64,000 nucleotides of DNA. It comes from Pyrenochaeta sp. MPI-SDFR-AT-0127 (taxonomy: Eukaryota > Ascomycota > Dothideomycetes > Pleosporales > Cucurbitariaceae). Below, in pieces: positions 33,706 to 43,985 of this stretch. The first letter of the stretch is position 1, and each line of letters begins with the position of its first letter. The stretch covers positions 310,001 through 374,000 of the forward strand of contig JAGTJM010000018.1 in the NCBI GenBank assembly GCA_020747015.1. The letters run 5' to 3'. The notes below the pieces were generated by a model, which had not been told where the DNA came from, made no database searches, and saw nothing but the letters and a program-made list of their open reading frames with translations. The position numbers and the translations under genes are program-made.

Positions 33706-36700
33706 ATGGCGACCAACGGAGTCAATGGGGTCAATGGAACCTCAGCTGGGCCCACCAAGGTCAATATCCTGGGTAAAGATTCCATAGTCGTCGACTACGG
33801 CCTATGGCAGAACTACATTGCACAGGATCTGCTCACCAACATTCCCTCGTCAACCTACGTCCTCATCACAGACACCAACCTCGGTCACCTCTACACACCC
33901 ACCTTTGAGCGCGCCTTCGCTTCTGTCGCTGCTTCCCTACCTACCTCTCCACGCCTCCTCACATACCAGATTGCGCCCGGCGAGACATCCAAGTCGCGAA
34001 ATACAAAGGCCGCAGTGGAAGACTGGCTGCTGTCGCAAGGATGTGTGCGCGACACTGTCATCATAGCCCTCGGCGGTGGTGTCATTGGGGACATGATTGG
34101 CTATGTTGCAGCAACGTATATGCGCGGAATCAAGTTCGTCAATGTACCGACTACGCTGCTTGCTATGGTAGATTCAAGTATCGGCGGCAAGACGGCTATC
34201 GATGTTCCCGCGGGGAAGAATTTGGTCGGTGCCTTCTGGCAGCCGGAGCGGATATACATTGATCTTCAGTTTTTGGAGACTCTGCCGAAGAGGGAGGTCG
34301 TCAATGGTATGGCTGAGGTGGTCAAGACAGCCGCTATCTGGAATGAGGAGGAATTTACAGCGCTAGAAGGCAATGCAGACACAATACTAGCTGCCATCGA
34401 CCAGAAGCCTGTGAATGGCCGCAAAAACTTCGACAGCATTGCCAGTATACTCAAGAGAATAGTCATTGGATCTGTTCGCGTCAAGGCCGAAGTTGTCTCA
34501 GCCGATGAGCGAGAAGGCGGATTACGCAACTTGCTCAACTTTGGACACTCCATCGGACACGCCTACGAAGCAATCCTCACCCCCCAGATCCTCCATGGAG
34601 AGTGTGTCGCGATCGGAATGGTCAAAGAAGCAGAGCTGGCGAGATACCTTGGGGTTCTGGATCCGTCTGCAGTTGCGCGGCTGACAAAGTGCATCGCGAG
34701 CTATGGATTGCCTACGTCACTCGCCGACAAGACTGTTCGGAGACGGTCGGCAAACAAACACTGCCCAGTCGATGATCTCATCAAGATCATGGCGCTGGAC
34801 AAGAAGAATGCTGGCGCTGTCAAGAAGATCGTGCTATTGTCTGGCATTGGCAGGACACACGAGAAGAAGGCCAGCTCGGTAGCAGACCGCGACATCAAAA
34901 TCGCTCTGTCACCGAGTATATCAGTGCATCCCGGCATCCCCTCTGATCTGAATGTGACCTGCACACCTCCAGGATCGAAGAGTATCTCCAACCGAGTACT
35001 TGTACTGGCCGCCCTTGGAACTGGTTCTTGCCGCATCACAAACTTACTTCATTCTGATGACACTCAGGTCATGTTGGATGCACTCGCAAAGATGCAGGGT
35101 GCCAGCTTCTCATGGGAGAATGATGGCAAGGAGCTAGTAGTTACCGGAAATGGCGGTAATCTGAAGGCAACAAGCGCAGAGCTCTACCTTGGAAATGCAG
35201 GTACAGCAGCGCGTTTTCTGACTTCCGTCACTGCGCTGTGCCAGCCTGTGGAAGGAGTTACGTCAACCATCGTTACTGGAAATGCCCGTATGAAGGAGCG
35301 ACCTATTGCACCGCTTGTGAAGTCTCTTCGCACCATGGGCGTAGAAATTGACTACCAAGAGAAAGACGGCAGCTTGCCACTGCGAATTCAGGCCTGTGGA
35401 GGGTTTGGCTCCGATGAATTCACCGGCGAGATTGAGCTTACCGCAAATGTTTCTTCTCAATATGTGTCTTCCATTCTCTTGAGCGCACCATACTCCAAGA
35501 AGCCAGTTACACTACGATTGGTTGGTGGCAAGGTTATCTCGCAGCCCTACATTGACATGACCATCGCTATGATGGCTTCCTTTGGTGTTCAGGTCGAGAG
35601 GTCGGAAAGCGATCCAAATACCTACCACATCCCCAGCAAGCCTTACACAAACCCTACTGACTACGAGGTTGAGAGCGATGCCAGCTCAGCTACGTATCCA
35701 CTCGCCATCGCAGCTATCACGGGAACCACTTGCACAGTACCCAACATCGGTTCTAGCTCGCTCCAAGGAGATGCCCGCTTTGCGATTGAAGTACTGCGGC
35801 CTATGGGTTGCAAGGTCGAGCAATCGAAGACTTCCACGACGGTGACTGGTCCACCACGTGGAGAGCTCAAGGCAGTCAAGGAGATTGACATGGAGCCAAT
35901 GACGGATGCTTTCCTCACAGCTTCTGTACTAGCCGCTGTAGCATCCTCAAACGGATCTTCGGCCACCACCCGAATCTATGGAATCGCAAATCAGCGTGTC
36001 AAAGAATGCAATCGAATTCAAGCTATGGAAGATGAGCTGGCCAAATTCGGAATTACCTGCAGGCAGTTCGATGACGGCATCGAAGTTGACGGACGAGGAT
36101 ACCAACTCGACACTCCGAAAGAAGGTATCCATTGCTACGATGACCACCGTGTCGCAATGAGCTTCGCTGTGCTCTCCCTGGTCGCTCCAGCACCTGTACT
36201 CATTCTCGAAAAAGACTGTACCGGTAAGACATGGCCAGGCTACTGGGACTCCCTCAACCAGATCTTCAAATCACAATTCGACGGTGTAGAGCTCTCTACA
36301 CACTCACATGGTAGCAAAGCCACGTCAAATACCCTGCAGAAGTCTATTTTCATCATCGGAATGCGAGGTGCTGGCAAGACTACTGCTGGTGGGTGGGCTG
36401 CGCGTGCTCTAGGGCGGCCATTGATTGACCTAGACACTGCGCTTGAGGAGTATGTTGGCATGACCATACCAGAACTCATCAAGGAAAAAGGCTGGGAAGG
36501 CTTCAGAGAGGAGGAGCTCAAGCTACTGCAAAGGACCGTAAAGGAGAAGCCACACAATTATGTCTTCGCTTGTGGTGGTGGCATAGTTGAGATACCGGAA
36601 GCTCGCAAAATCTTGATCGACTACCACAAGAACGGCGGTCTCGTCCTTCTAGTCTCCCGAGACATCAATAAGGTTATGGACTTCCTCCAGATCGATAAAA

Positions 36701-38487
36701 CGCGCCCCGCTTACGTAGAAGACATGATGGGCGTCTGGCTGCGAAGAAAACCTTGGTACGTGGAATGTAGCAACTACCGCTTTCACAGCCAGGCCTCAGG
36801 AGCTGCTAGTATGACGAATACTCAAGAAGAGCTTACTCGGTTTTTAAACACAATCACTGGTAAGACGTCTACTTTGAAAGACATAAGGAAAAAGAAGCAT
36901 TCTTTCTTTGTTTGCTTGTCTGCACCACAACTGCAGCCTTGCGTAGAGACATTACCCGAGATTGTGTTTGGAGCCGATGCTGTGGAACTCCGTGTAGACT
37001 TGCTCGAAGACCCTGATGCGCCGGAGGGGATGCCGTCGCCAGAGTTCGTCATTGAGCAATTGACGATACTACGAACAGTAACCACAACACCAGTCATCTT
37101 CACCTTACGAACAAAAGCACAAGGCGGCAAGTTCCCAGACCAAGCATACGATGAGGCACGAAGGCTATATCGAGCTGCTTTACGCCTAGGCTGTGATTTT
37201 GTGGATCTGGAGATGACAATGCCAGAAGACATCTTGCGCGAAGTCTCTGAAAGCCGTGGCCCTACTGAGATCATCGCTAGTCACCACGATCCTAAGGGTG
37301 AGCTTAGCTGGAGTAACGGCTCATGGATACAGTACTACAACCGCGCATTACAATACGGCACAATTATCAAGCTTGTTGGTGTTGCTAAGTCGTTGCAAGA
37401 CAACTTTGCGCTTGCGGAATTCAAGCGCTGGGCTGGCAGTGCACATCCAATCCCTCTCATTGCCATCAATATGGGCGAGCATGGCAAGTTGAGCAGGATA
37501 CTCAACGGTTTCCTGACACCTGTCTCACATCCTCTTTTACCCTCTGCCACAGCACCTGGCCAACTCTCAGCAGCGGATATACGCCGTGGCCTGTCGCTTA
37601 TGGGAGAGATTCCAACAAAGAAGTTCTGCATCTTCGGCTCACCGGTTCAGCAAAGTCCAAGCCCACGTCTACATAATAAACTCTTTGGAGAGACCGGGCT
37701 TCCGCACGTTTACGGGCTCCATGACACGACTGATGCCAGTTCGATTCGCGAGGTCATCCGCGCCCCAAACTTCGGTGGTGCAAGTGTGACAATCCCGCTA
37801 AAGCAGGACGTTCGCCCATATCTTGATGGTGTAGGTCCTGAAGTTGAAGCCATTGGTGCACTCAACACCATCGTCCCTGAGACGTCCATCGATGAGTCAA
37901 CTGGCCAGGAAGTGACGCGTCTCATCGGCCGCAACACAGACTACCTCGGCATGACCCTTATTCTACGTACTGCTGGTGCACAAGGCTTTGGCTCTGGTCT
38001 CGTCATCGGTGGAGGAGGCACCAGTCGAGCAGCCATCTTCGCGTTGCGGGAGATGGGCTACGGTCCAATTTACCTCCTTGGTCGGAATGTGCAGAAGATC
38101 GAAGCTTTGAAAAACGATTTCCCCGCCGAATACGATCTTCGTGTTATCACCTCGCCGAAGCAAGTCGCAACCCTTAAGTCAATCCCTACAATCGCCATCG
38201 GCACCATTCCAGCCGACAAACCCATCGACTCCGGTATTCGTGAGCCCGTCATCGAATTGTTTGAGAAAGCGAAGGTTTCCACTACGAGCCCAGAGAGAAT
38301 CCTGTTGGAGATGGCATACAAGCCTGCCGTCACTGAACTCATTCAACTTGCTCAAAATGCCGGTTGGACGACGGTAAATGGTCTTGAAGTGCTCGTTGGG
38401 CAGGGTGTGCATCAATTTGAGTACTGGACAGGCATCAAGCCGCTATATTCTATTGCTCGAGTAAGCATCATGGACGTCTATATGTGA
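33706..38487 (+). CDS. aroM: AROM pentafunctional shikimate-pathway protein
   Basis: Catalyses five consecutive cytosolic steps from DAHP to EPSP, towards chorismate. An uninterrupted frame of 1593 residues starts at the ATG at 33706, which has a good context (cgccATGGcg); the longer frame upstream is probably untranslated. Domains in order: 3-dehydroquinate synthase (about 1-390, GGGVIGDMIGY and SSIGGKTAID), EPSP synthase (about 400-850, PPGSKSISNR and LGNAGTAARF), shikimate kinase (about 875-1060, P-loop GMRGAGKTT), type I dehydroquinase (about 1065-1290, AVELRVDLL) and shikimate dehydrogenase (about 1300-1593, SPVQQSPSPRLHN and GGGGTSRAA). Length is normal for fungi and all domain signatures are intact. 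Likely induced by the general amino-acid control factor through the upstream TGACTCA. Confidence 0.98.
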   Translation: MATNGVNGVNGTSAGPTKVNILGKDSIVVDYGLWQNYIAQDLLTNIPSSTYVLITDTNLGHLYTPTFERAFASVAASLPTSPRLLTYQIAPGETSKSRNTKAAVEDWLLSQGCVRDTVIIALGGGVIGDMIGYVAATYMRGIKFVNVPTTLLAMVDSSIGGKTAIDVPAGKNLVGAFWQPERIYIDLQFLETLPKREVVNGMAEVVKTAAIWNEEEFTALEGNADTILAAIDQKPVNGRKNFDSIASILKRIVIGSVRVKAEVVSADEREGGLRNLLNFGHSIGHAYEAILTPQILHGECVAIGMVKEAELARYLGVLDPSAVARLTKCIASYGLPTSLADKTVRRRSANKHCPVDDLIKIMALDKKNAGAVKKIVLLSGIGRTHEKKASSVADRDIKIALSPSISVHPGIPSDLNVTCTPPGSKSISNRVLVLAALGTGSCRITNLLHSDDTQVMLDALAKMQGASFSWENDGKELVVTGNGGNLKATSAELYLGNAGTAARFLTSVTALCQPVEGVTSTIVTGNARMKERPIAPLVKSLRTMGVEIDYQEKDGSLPLRIQACGGFGSDEFTGEIELTANVSSQYVSSILLSAPYSKKPVTLRLVGGKVISQPYIDMTIAMMASFGVQVERSESDPNTYHIPSKPYTNPTDYEVESDASSATYPLAIAAITGTTCTVPNIGSSSLQGDARFAIEVLRPMGCKVEQSKTSTTVTGPPRGELKAVKEIDMEPMTDAFLTASVLAAVASSNGSSATTRIYGIANQRVKECNRIQAMEDELAKFGITCRQFDDGIEVDGRGYQLDTPKEGIHCYDDHRVAMSFAVLSLVAPAPVLILEKDCTGKTWPGYWDSLNQIFKSQFDGVELSTHSHGSKATSNTLQKSIFIIGMRGAGKTTAGGWAARALGRPLIDLDTALEEYVGMTIPELIKEKGWEGFREEELKLLQRTVKEKPHNYVFACGGGIVEIPEARKILIDYHKNGGLVLLVSRDINKVMDFLQIDKTRPAYVEDMMGVWLRRKPWYVECSNYRFHSQASGAASMTNTQEELTRFLNTITGKTSTLKDIRKKKHSFFVCLSAPQLQPCVETLPEIVFGADAVELRVDLLEDPDAPEGMPSPEFVIEQLTILRTVTTTPVIFTLRTKAQGGKFPDQAYDEARRLYRAALRLGCDFVDLEMTMPEDILREVSESRGPTEIIASHHDPKGELSWSNGSWIQYYNRALQYGTIIKLVGVAKSLQDNFALAEFKRWAGSAHPIPLIAINMGEHGKLSRILNGFLTPVSHPLLPSATAPGQLSAADIRRGLSLMGEIPTKKFCIFGSPVQQSPSPRLHNKLFGETGLPHVYGLHDTTDASSIREVIRAPNFGGASVTIPLKQDVRPYLDGVGPEVEAIGALNTIVPETSIDESTGQEVTRLIGRNTDYLGMTLILRTAGAQGFGSGLVIGGGGTSRAAIFALREMGYGPIYLLGRNVQKIEALKNDFPAEYDLRVITSPKQVATLKSIPTIAIGTIPADKPIDSGIREPVIELFEKAKVSTTSPERILLEMAYKPAVTELIQLAQNAGWTTVNGLEVLVGQGVHQFEYWTGIKPLYSIARVSIMDVYM

Positions 38488-39209
38488 TAATACGAGTACT
38501 AACACGGCGTAGGATGTTGTCATCAATGGGTGAAGTTGAGGTATATACGGAGTATCGTGAACTGTGGCGCTTGGACTTTCAGACTACCATTGCCGCTATA
38601 GTTAGGATTACTAGACAACACATGGGTATGATACAATTTCTACACTGAACATTCTACTCGCATTTGTGTCTTGCTTCGCATCAAACATATGTCTCTGATA
38701 TGTCTCAAACATCTCAATGCCTTCTGTATCTCCCTTTGCCAATGTGAACAACCCGCAATTCCAGACCTTTACTCCACACCGGCAGTAACCCAACATACCA
38801 GTCTATAAATATCGACTCCACAATAATCCTATCATAGGTCAGGCATCTTTGCTGAGCAAACAGATTGCTCCTATCACTTGCCCATGGAGCGTGATATTGG
38901 CAGGCAAGGCAGACAGAGCCACTACTTAAGTAGATGTTGGAGAGGACATATGGGCTAGTGAAGAGGGTGAAGATCAGAGTTGACTGTGAATATTGAAACA
39001 ATACACTTCGCCAATACCGTTTTCAATAGCCATATATATTCAATGACAAGAAAGACTACACTTGCACTTTTGAACTCCGTAATAATTAAAAGACTACCCT
39101 CTATCAATATTACCCATCTAACCCCTGTCCCTATCATACATCTAATCTCCTCTAAATAACAAAGGAAATATGCTATGTACAATGATAACTCTTCCCCCCC
39201 GTTCCTCCC
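38488..39209. other. Convergent 3' intergenic region
   Basis: About 720 bases between the 3' ends of AROM (plus) and the S/T-P-rich gene (minus). AT-rich from about 38990 to 39180. No coding signal seen. Confidence 0.55.
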
Positions 39210-42005
39210 TCACGGCCCTGTGAGTCCCCTTGCCTCCAACAAATCCCTGACCCTGTTCCCACTCGGTGTAAACTCCTTGCCCGTGCGCGCATACTCTGCA
39301 ATCTTGGCGTCAATCGCCTTGTCCAGGGCGCATTGGATGGCCTTTGACGGCGTGCGCAGTGCGTTTCGGTCCAGGAGCGGGATTTTGCTCGTCACTGGTG
39401 TACGCAGATCGGTGCGGTCACGTAGCCGGGTTGCCGTTGTCTTTTTGGGCTGCGGTGTCTTTGGTACTGCAGCCGGTTTCTGCGTCGTGGACGGGGGCTT
39501 GCGATGTTTGATCGGAGAGGGTAATTTGGTGGGTGAGCCCTGCGGTGTGTAGGATTGCTTGTCCGTCGTGATGAGATTTAGAGTCTTGTCTGCTTTGCTG
39601 GGTGTCTTGGGAGCAAGCACAGTAGCGGAAATGTCGATAGAAGCTTTTTTCCGATCTTCGATTTTCCACTCGTTGACTCTTCCCGCTATATCCGTAGCAC
39701 TGGCGAACTTGTCCTCGTATGGTCGCGGATCGGTAGACGGATCGTACGGTTTCGGCCCTATAGGACGAGCTGCTTTTTGGGCTGTCGTTGGCCGGGATGT
39801 CACAGGACGAGGCTTGCGAGTTGGAACTGGCGGTTTCGAGACCGGTGCCGCTCGAATGACGGCCGGGGAGTTTAAGATGGGCTTACGAATACCTCGTGAG
39901 GGTGAAGCGCCGGCTGCCTTGGTTTTCGATGGACTTACTGACGGTGTCGGACGTAGGACCAAGTTACGAGGTCCTGTTCTACAAGGCGTAACTGGGGCAT
40001 GAGACGCCACTGGTCGCTGACGAGGTGTCATGGCTGCCGGTGGTTTTGGTTTCGATGACTTGTTCGATACCGTGCTGATCGGACGAGTCTGTGGCGTTCT
40101 TTTGGCCCTTGTCGTCCCGACTTTTGTTTGATCTATAGTTTTGGGCTTGAATCCATCTGTCTTTTCCTTACGAGCTGAGGTTGAAGCATTGGGGTTTGAT
40201 AAAGCTCGACTTGATCCAGTTTCATTTGGGGTTCCTGCACGCTTCTGAGCATTCACCACCTTACTTGCTCGCATTATGCCAACAGACAAAGTCTCAGAAT
40301 TTACCCTGCTTATTGTTTGTGCATCTTTCTGTCTGCTCAAGGTAGCTAAATCCTTGGAAACCTGGTCGGCTCTGAAAACAGTATTTGACATCGCGGGTAA
40401 CTCGTTATTGTTAGCCGGTCCTCGCCAGAGAAACTCTTGGCCAGTAGAGGCGCGCATAGAAGCTCCCACTTTGTTCATCTCTTTCTTCATCGCTAGGAAA
40501 ACATTAGGATCTGTACCGATGCGCCTATGCTGACTACTAGGTTCAGATCGTGAAGCCTGCGGCCGAGGAATGCCCGTCTTCTGCCATTTCACATACTTGT
40601 CCATTCGCGGGGCCTTATCATCTTGCTTGGTGTCTGGCTCTGGCCTGGGAAATAATGGTGATGGATAGTGCAGGACTTGTTCTTTCCTTGTGGTGCCCGC
40701 GACAGAACGCGGTTTGGCGACCGAGACGGGTGCGTGCAGTGTAGTCTGCGTTCCTGTGGGCCCACTTATAGCACAACCTTTGCCTGGATGCTTCGGCATC
40801 ACCGGAAACTCCACTGGAGGAAGTTCCTCGACAGTTGCAGATGTTGCGCCGTCGAGCGCCTTGTCCTCTCTCTGGATTTGTCCGTTTGACAGGAGTAACT
40901 TTATGAAAGGAGGCTGCGGAACTTGGTCGTGCTCTCCTAGCGATTCATGTGCCATGCTTGGACCATCTCCACCCTTGCTGACGATCCTCAAGAACGCAGG
41001 CGACGCTCCGAGGTGCAATTTCTCTGAAGCCTTTCTTAACGGTGTGGGCGCGGGCAATATTTTTGTCTCACCAGTGCACCCAGCAACAGCCCCATCATGA
41101 GACTTGTGGGCGCCTGAGTTGAAGTTTGCAATGAGGTGTCCAATATTCGATGGAGTTGATGTCGTAATCTGCCGAACCTTCTTACTTGTTGGGGATTCTC
41201 TGTGCAATTTCGTGTTCGTGCCATCTTCGTCCGTGACGTGCTTGAAGAAGGCGGGAGGAACTGGTGGCATCAACGTTGGTGCAGATGAAATGCCCTGCAT
41301 AAATCTCGTAGCCATCCTGATTGTTTTCTTCGGTGAGCCGCTGCTCTCAATTGCTCGTCGAACGGGAGTCAACGTTCCGTTCTTCTTAGGCGTAGTAAAA
41401 TGTGTTCCAGCTTCGCTCTGCTTGATTGAGCCCTCTTTCTTCAGTGGGCTCGGCGTCCGTCTTGTGGGCGTTCCTGCATCTCCCTCCTCTTTCGGCGTAC
41501 CCGTTTTCTTAGTCGGCGTAGCAAACACAACGTTCGCTGGCCTCTGCTTGACAGGGCTCTCATTCTTTAGAGGGCTTGGGGTCCGCCTGGTCGGCGTTCC
41601 ACCCCCAGCATCCTTTGTAGGCGTCGCGTTCTTTTTCGGGGTAACCTTGCGCATCGGCAGTTCGAATGAAAAGTAAAAACCGTTCTGTCCAATCTCCAGC
41701 TTCTGTTTACTCTGACTTTCCTGGCTTTCGCTAGGGCTCCTGCGCCTATTACGGCTCGGTGTGCTCGGCGGCGTTGCTGGTGACATTGTGACTTCCTGCA
41801 AGAAGCGGCGATGCAATGGGGTTGATTTGGGAGTTGAGGGTGAGAAGATCTTGTTGGGTGATGATGGAGCAGTACCTGCTGCTGGGTCCAAGTTCTCATC
41901 CGGGACAAGTGAAGCTCCAGTTGCTAATGGCGTTGCTTCTCCAACCATGGCGGTATCCTGTGAATGGCCGGTGGCGCCTCTAGCGTCAGTGAAAGCGGCC
42001 ATCAT
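39210..42005 (-). CDS. Large basic S/T-P-rich disordered protein
   Basis: One uninterrupted frame of 931 residues. It is rich in Ser, Thr, Pro, Lys and Arg with many SP and TP dipeptides followed by basic residues, the pattern of CDK or MAPK sites. Between about residues 120 and 230 a unit recurs: TPTRRTPSPLK appears twice, 50-odd residues apart, each with Lys-rich flanks and a following ATPTKK or TTPKKN element. The C-terminus holds a short ordered-looking helix (IQCALDKAIDAKIAEYAR) then a TPSGNRVRDLLEARG motif. No catalytic domain, signal peptide or membrane segment. I do not recognise the family. Composition would fit a chromatin- or microtubule-associated protein, but this is only an impression. 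An ATG one codon downstream is equally possible as start. Confidence 0.8.
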   Translation of the reverse strand: MMAAFTDARGATGHSQDTAMVGEATPLATGASLVPDENLDPAAGTAPSSPNKIFSPSTPKSTPLHRRFLQEVTMSPATPPSTPSRNRRRSPSESQESQSKQKLEIGQNGFYFSFELPMRKVTPKKNATPTKDAGGGTPTRRTPSPLKNESPVKQRPANVVFATPTKKTGTPKEEGDAGTPTRRTPSPLKKEGSIKQSEAGTHFTTPKKNGTLTPVRRAIESSGSPKKTIRMATRFMQGISSAPTLMPPVPPAFFKHVTDEDGTNTKLHRESPTSKKVRQITTSTPSNIGHLIANFNSGAHKSHDGAVAGCTGETKILPAPTPLRKASEKLHLGASPAFLRIVSKGGDGPSMAHESLGEHDQVPQPPFIKLLLSNGQIQREDKALDGATSATVEELPPVEFPVMPKHPGKGCAISGPTGTQTTLHAPVSVAKPRSVAGTTRKEQVLHYPSPLFPRPEPDTKQDDKAPRMDKYVKWQKTGIPRPQASRSEPSSQHRRIGTDPNVFLAMKKEMNKVGASMRASTGQEFLWRGPANNNELPAMSNTVFRADQVSKDLATLSRQKDAQTISRVNSETLSVGIMRASKVVNAQKRAGTPNETGSSRALSNPNASTSARKEKTDGFKPKTIDQTKVGTTRAKRTPQTRPISTVSNKSSKPKPPAAMTPRQRPVASHAPVTPCRTGPRNLVLRPTPSVSPSKTKAAGASPSRGIRKPILNSPAVIRAAPVSKPPVPTRKPRPVTSRPTTAQKAARPIGPKPYDPSTDPRPYEDKFASATDIAGRVNEWKIEDRKKASIDISATVLAPKTPSKADKTLNLITTDKQSYTPQGSPTKLPSPIKHRKPPSTTQKPAAVPKTPQPKKTTATRLRDRTDLRTPVTSKIPLLDRNALRTPSKAIQCALDKAIDAKIAEYARTGKEFTPSGNRVRDLLEARGLTGP

Positions 42006-42371
42006 GTGACTATCCAGAAGTTCCGACGATCAATGGATCGCCTTGAAGGCCCAGAGCACAAAATGGTCGTCGCAATGTTGTCAGAGGGGGAAAGGAAGTC
42101 AAAAGAAACGCAGCAGCATATGTTTTGGACACAACGTGTGTAACAAACAGATCCACCCGACATGCATAAGGCCGTGAGACATGACAACGTGCACGGGCTG
42201 GAAAAATTTCAGAAGCGAGGACTTATGTCTTTGATCTTGCTGAATTTACTACCTAGATCAGAGTAAGCAAAAAACTCCATCTACATGCACTAGGTATCCG
42301 ATATCTACCAGCTCTTTAGATCGCTAAAATCAAGCTGTCGAACCCCTTTTCCCACCTCAGAATTTTCCTTT
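42006..42371. other. Short intergenic region
   Basis: 366 bases between two minus-strand genes: promoter side of the S/T-P-rich gene and 3' end of isocitrate dehydrogenase. Nothing else seen. Confidence 0.55.
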
Positions 42372-43985
42372 TCATAGCTTCTCCTTCAGGCTCGTCTTCA
42401 GCCTCCGCTCTACAGCATCGAGATACTCATTTGTCGTAACCCACGAACCCCGATCCTTCTTTCCGCACGCAAGCGCCAAATCCTTGGTCATAATGCCATC
42501 AACATCGACGGTATCGACGCAAGCCTTCTCGAGCTGCTCGGCGAAAACAACCAGTTCAGGAGTGCCATCAAGCTCACCACGCTTGGCGAGACCCTGTGTC
42601 CATGCATAGATGGAGGCGATGGGGTTGGTGGAAGTCTCGTTGCCCTTCTGGTGCTCCCGGAAGTGGCGGGTGACCGTACCATGGGCGGCTTCAGCCTCAA
42701 AAGTCTTGCCGTCAGGAGTGATGAGGACAGAGGTCATGAGGCCGAGAGAGCCAAAGCCTTGAGCGACAATATCGGACTGGACGTCTCCGTCGTAGTCTGG
42801 AACGTGTTAGCAAAAGCCTATTGTGCTTGGAAGACTTTACGCACTCTTCATAGCGATGATGTAACCACCCTCGCTCTTGACCATCTGGGCGACCATGTCG
42901 TCAATCAGGCGATGCTCATACCAGATACCCGCCGCGTCGAAGTCCTTCTTGTACTGGCTGTCGTAGATCTCCTGGAACACATCCTTAAACTTTCCATCAT
43001 ATGCTTTCAGGATGGTGTTCTTGGTGCTCATGTACAGGGGCAGCTTCTTGTCGAGTGCCATCTTGAATGAAGCGTGAGCAAATCCAGCGATGGACTCTGT
43101 GGTGTTGTACTGGGTCTGGGCGACGCCACCCTCAGCAGGGAAGTCGTAGACCTTGATGACCTCAGGCTTGCCGCCCTTGGGAGTGTAGACCATCTCGAGG
43201 GTGCCTTCGCCAGGAATGACACGATCCTTGGCACGATATTGGTCACCGAAAGCATGGCGGCCGATGATGATAGGCTGTTTCCAGCTGGGTACGAGACGGG
43301 GAATGCGGGGAATGACGATGGGCGCACGGAAAACGGTTCCTCCACTATAGCAAATTGTCAGTGTCATTGCTGCAAATTATAGCGTGATAGAATGCCGTAC
43401 AGGTGGTTTCGGATAGTACCGTTTGGCGATAGCCACATCTTCTTGAGCTTGAACTCCTCTACTCGCTGCTCATCGGGAGTGATGGTTGCACATTTGACAC
43501 CGACCGAGTATTTTTGGATAGCCTCGGCGGCATCGATTGTGACTTGGTCGTTGGTCTCATCACGGTATGGCAGGCCAAGATCATAGTATTTGAGATCAAT
43601 GTCGAGGTACGGGTGAATGAACTGTGTCTGGTGAGCGTGTGCCGAATAGTCCTTCTCAACAGTGCCTCCATACCTTGTCTTTGATGACCTGCCAGATGAT
43701 CCTGGTCATCTCATCACCGTCAAGTTCCACGACCGGATTCTTGACCTTGATCTTCTTGATGCCCGTGGAAGCCATCCTGTACTGTCCGAATTGTGTGTAA
43801 AGGGTGGGTGTGGTTGCGGGAGTGCTGTTCGCAGTGGTTCGTCGCGAGGTGAAGAGCTGGGCCGATCTCGCAGCTGTCTGGGAAGCTAGGCACCTGGTTG
43901 CAAAGCTACAGGTCTGTCGTCGTGGAAGGCGTGCAAGTGAGGTAGCTGTGCGGAAAGCAGCGGGCGCAGAAGTTGTGGGCCTCAT
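42372..43985 (-). CDS. idp1: NADP-dependent isocitrate dehydrogenase, mitochondrial and possibly second form
   Basis: Oxidises isocitrate to 2-oxoglutarate with NADP. Exons 43985-43674, 43621-43401, 43344-42845 and 42796-42372 give 485 residues. The first 70 residues are Arg/Ser/Thr/Ala-rich with almost no acidic residues, a mitochondrial presequence. The catalytic body starts MASTGIKKIKVKNPVVELDG, where Met71 (43775) could serve as start for a non-mitochondrial form. Signatures include GDEMTRIIW, SPNGTIRN with LGGTVFR, the NYDGDVQSD block and EAAHGTVTRH. The C-terminus, LKEKL, is only weakly like a peroxisomal PTS1. In Aspergillus one idpA gene makes mitochondrial and peroxisomal forms by alternative starts. 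Introns are 48-56 bases and GT-AG. Confidence 0.96.
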
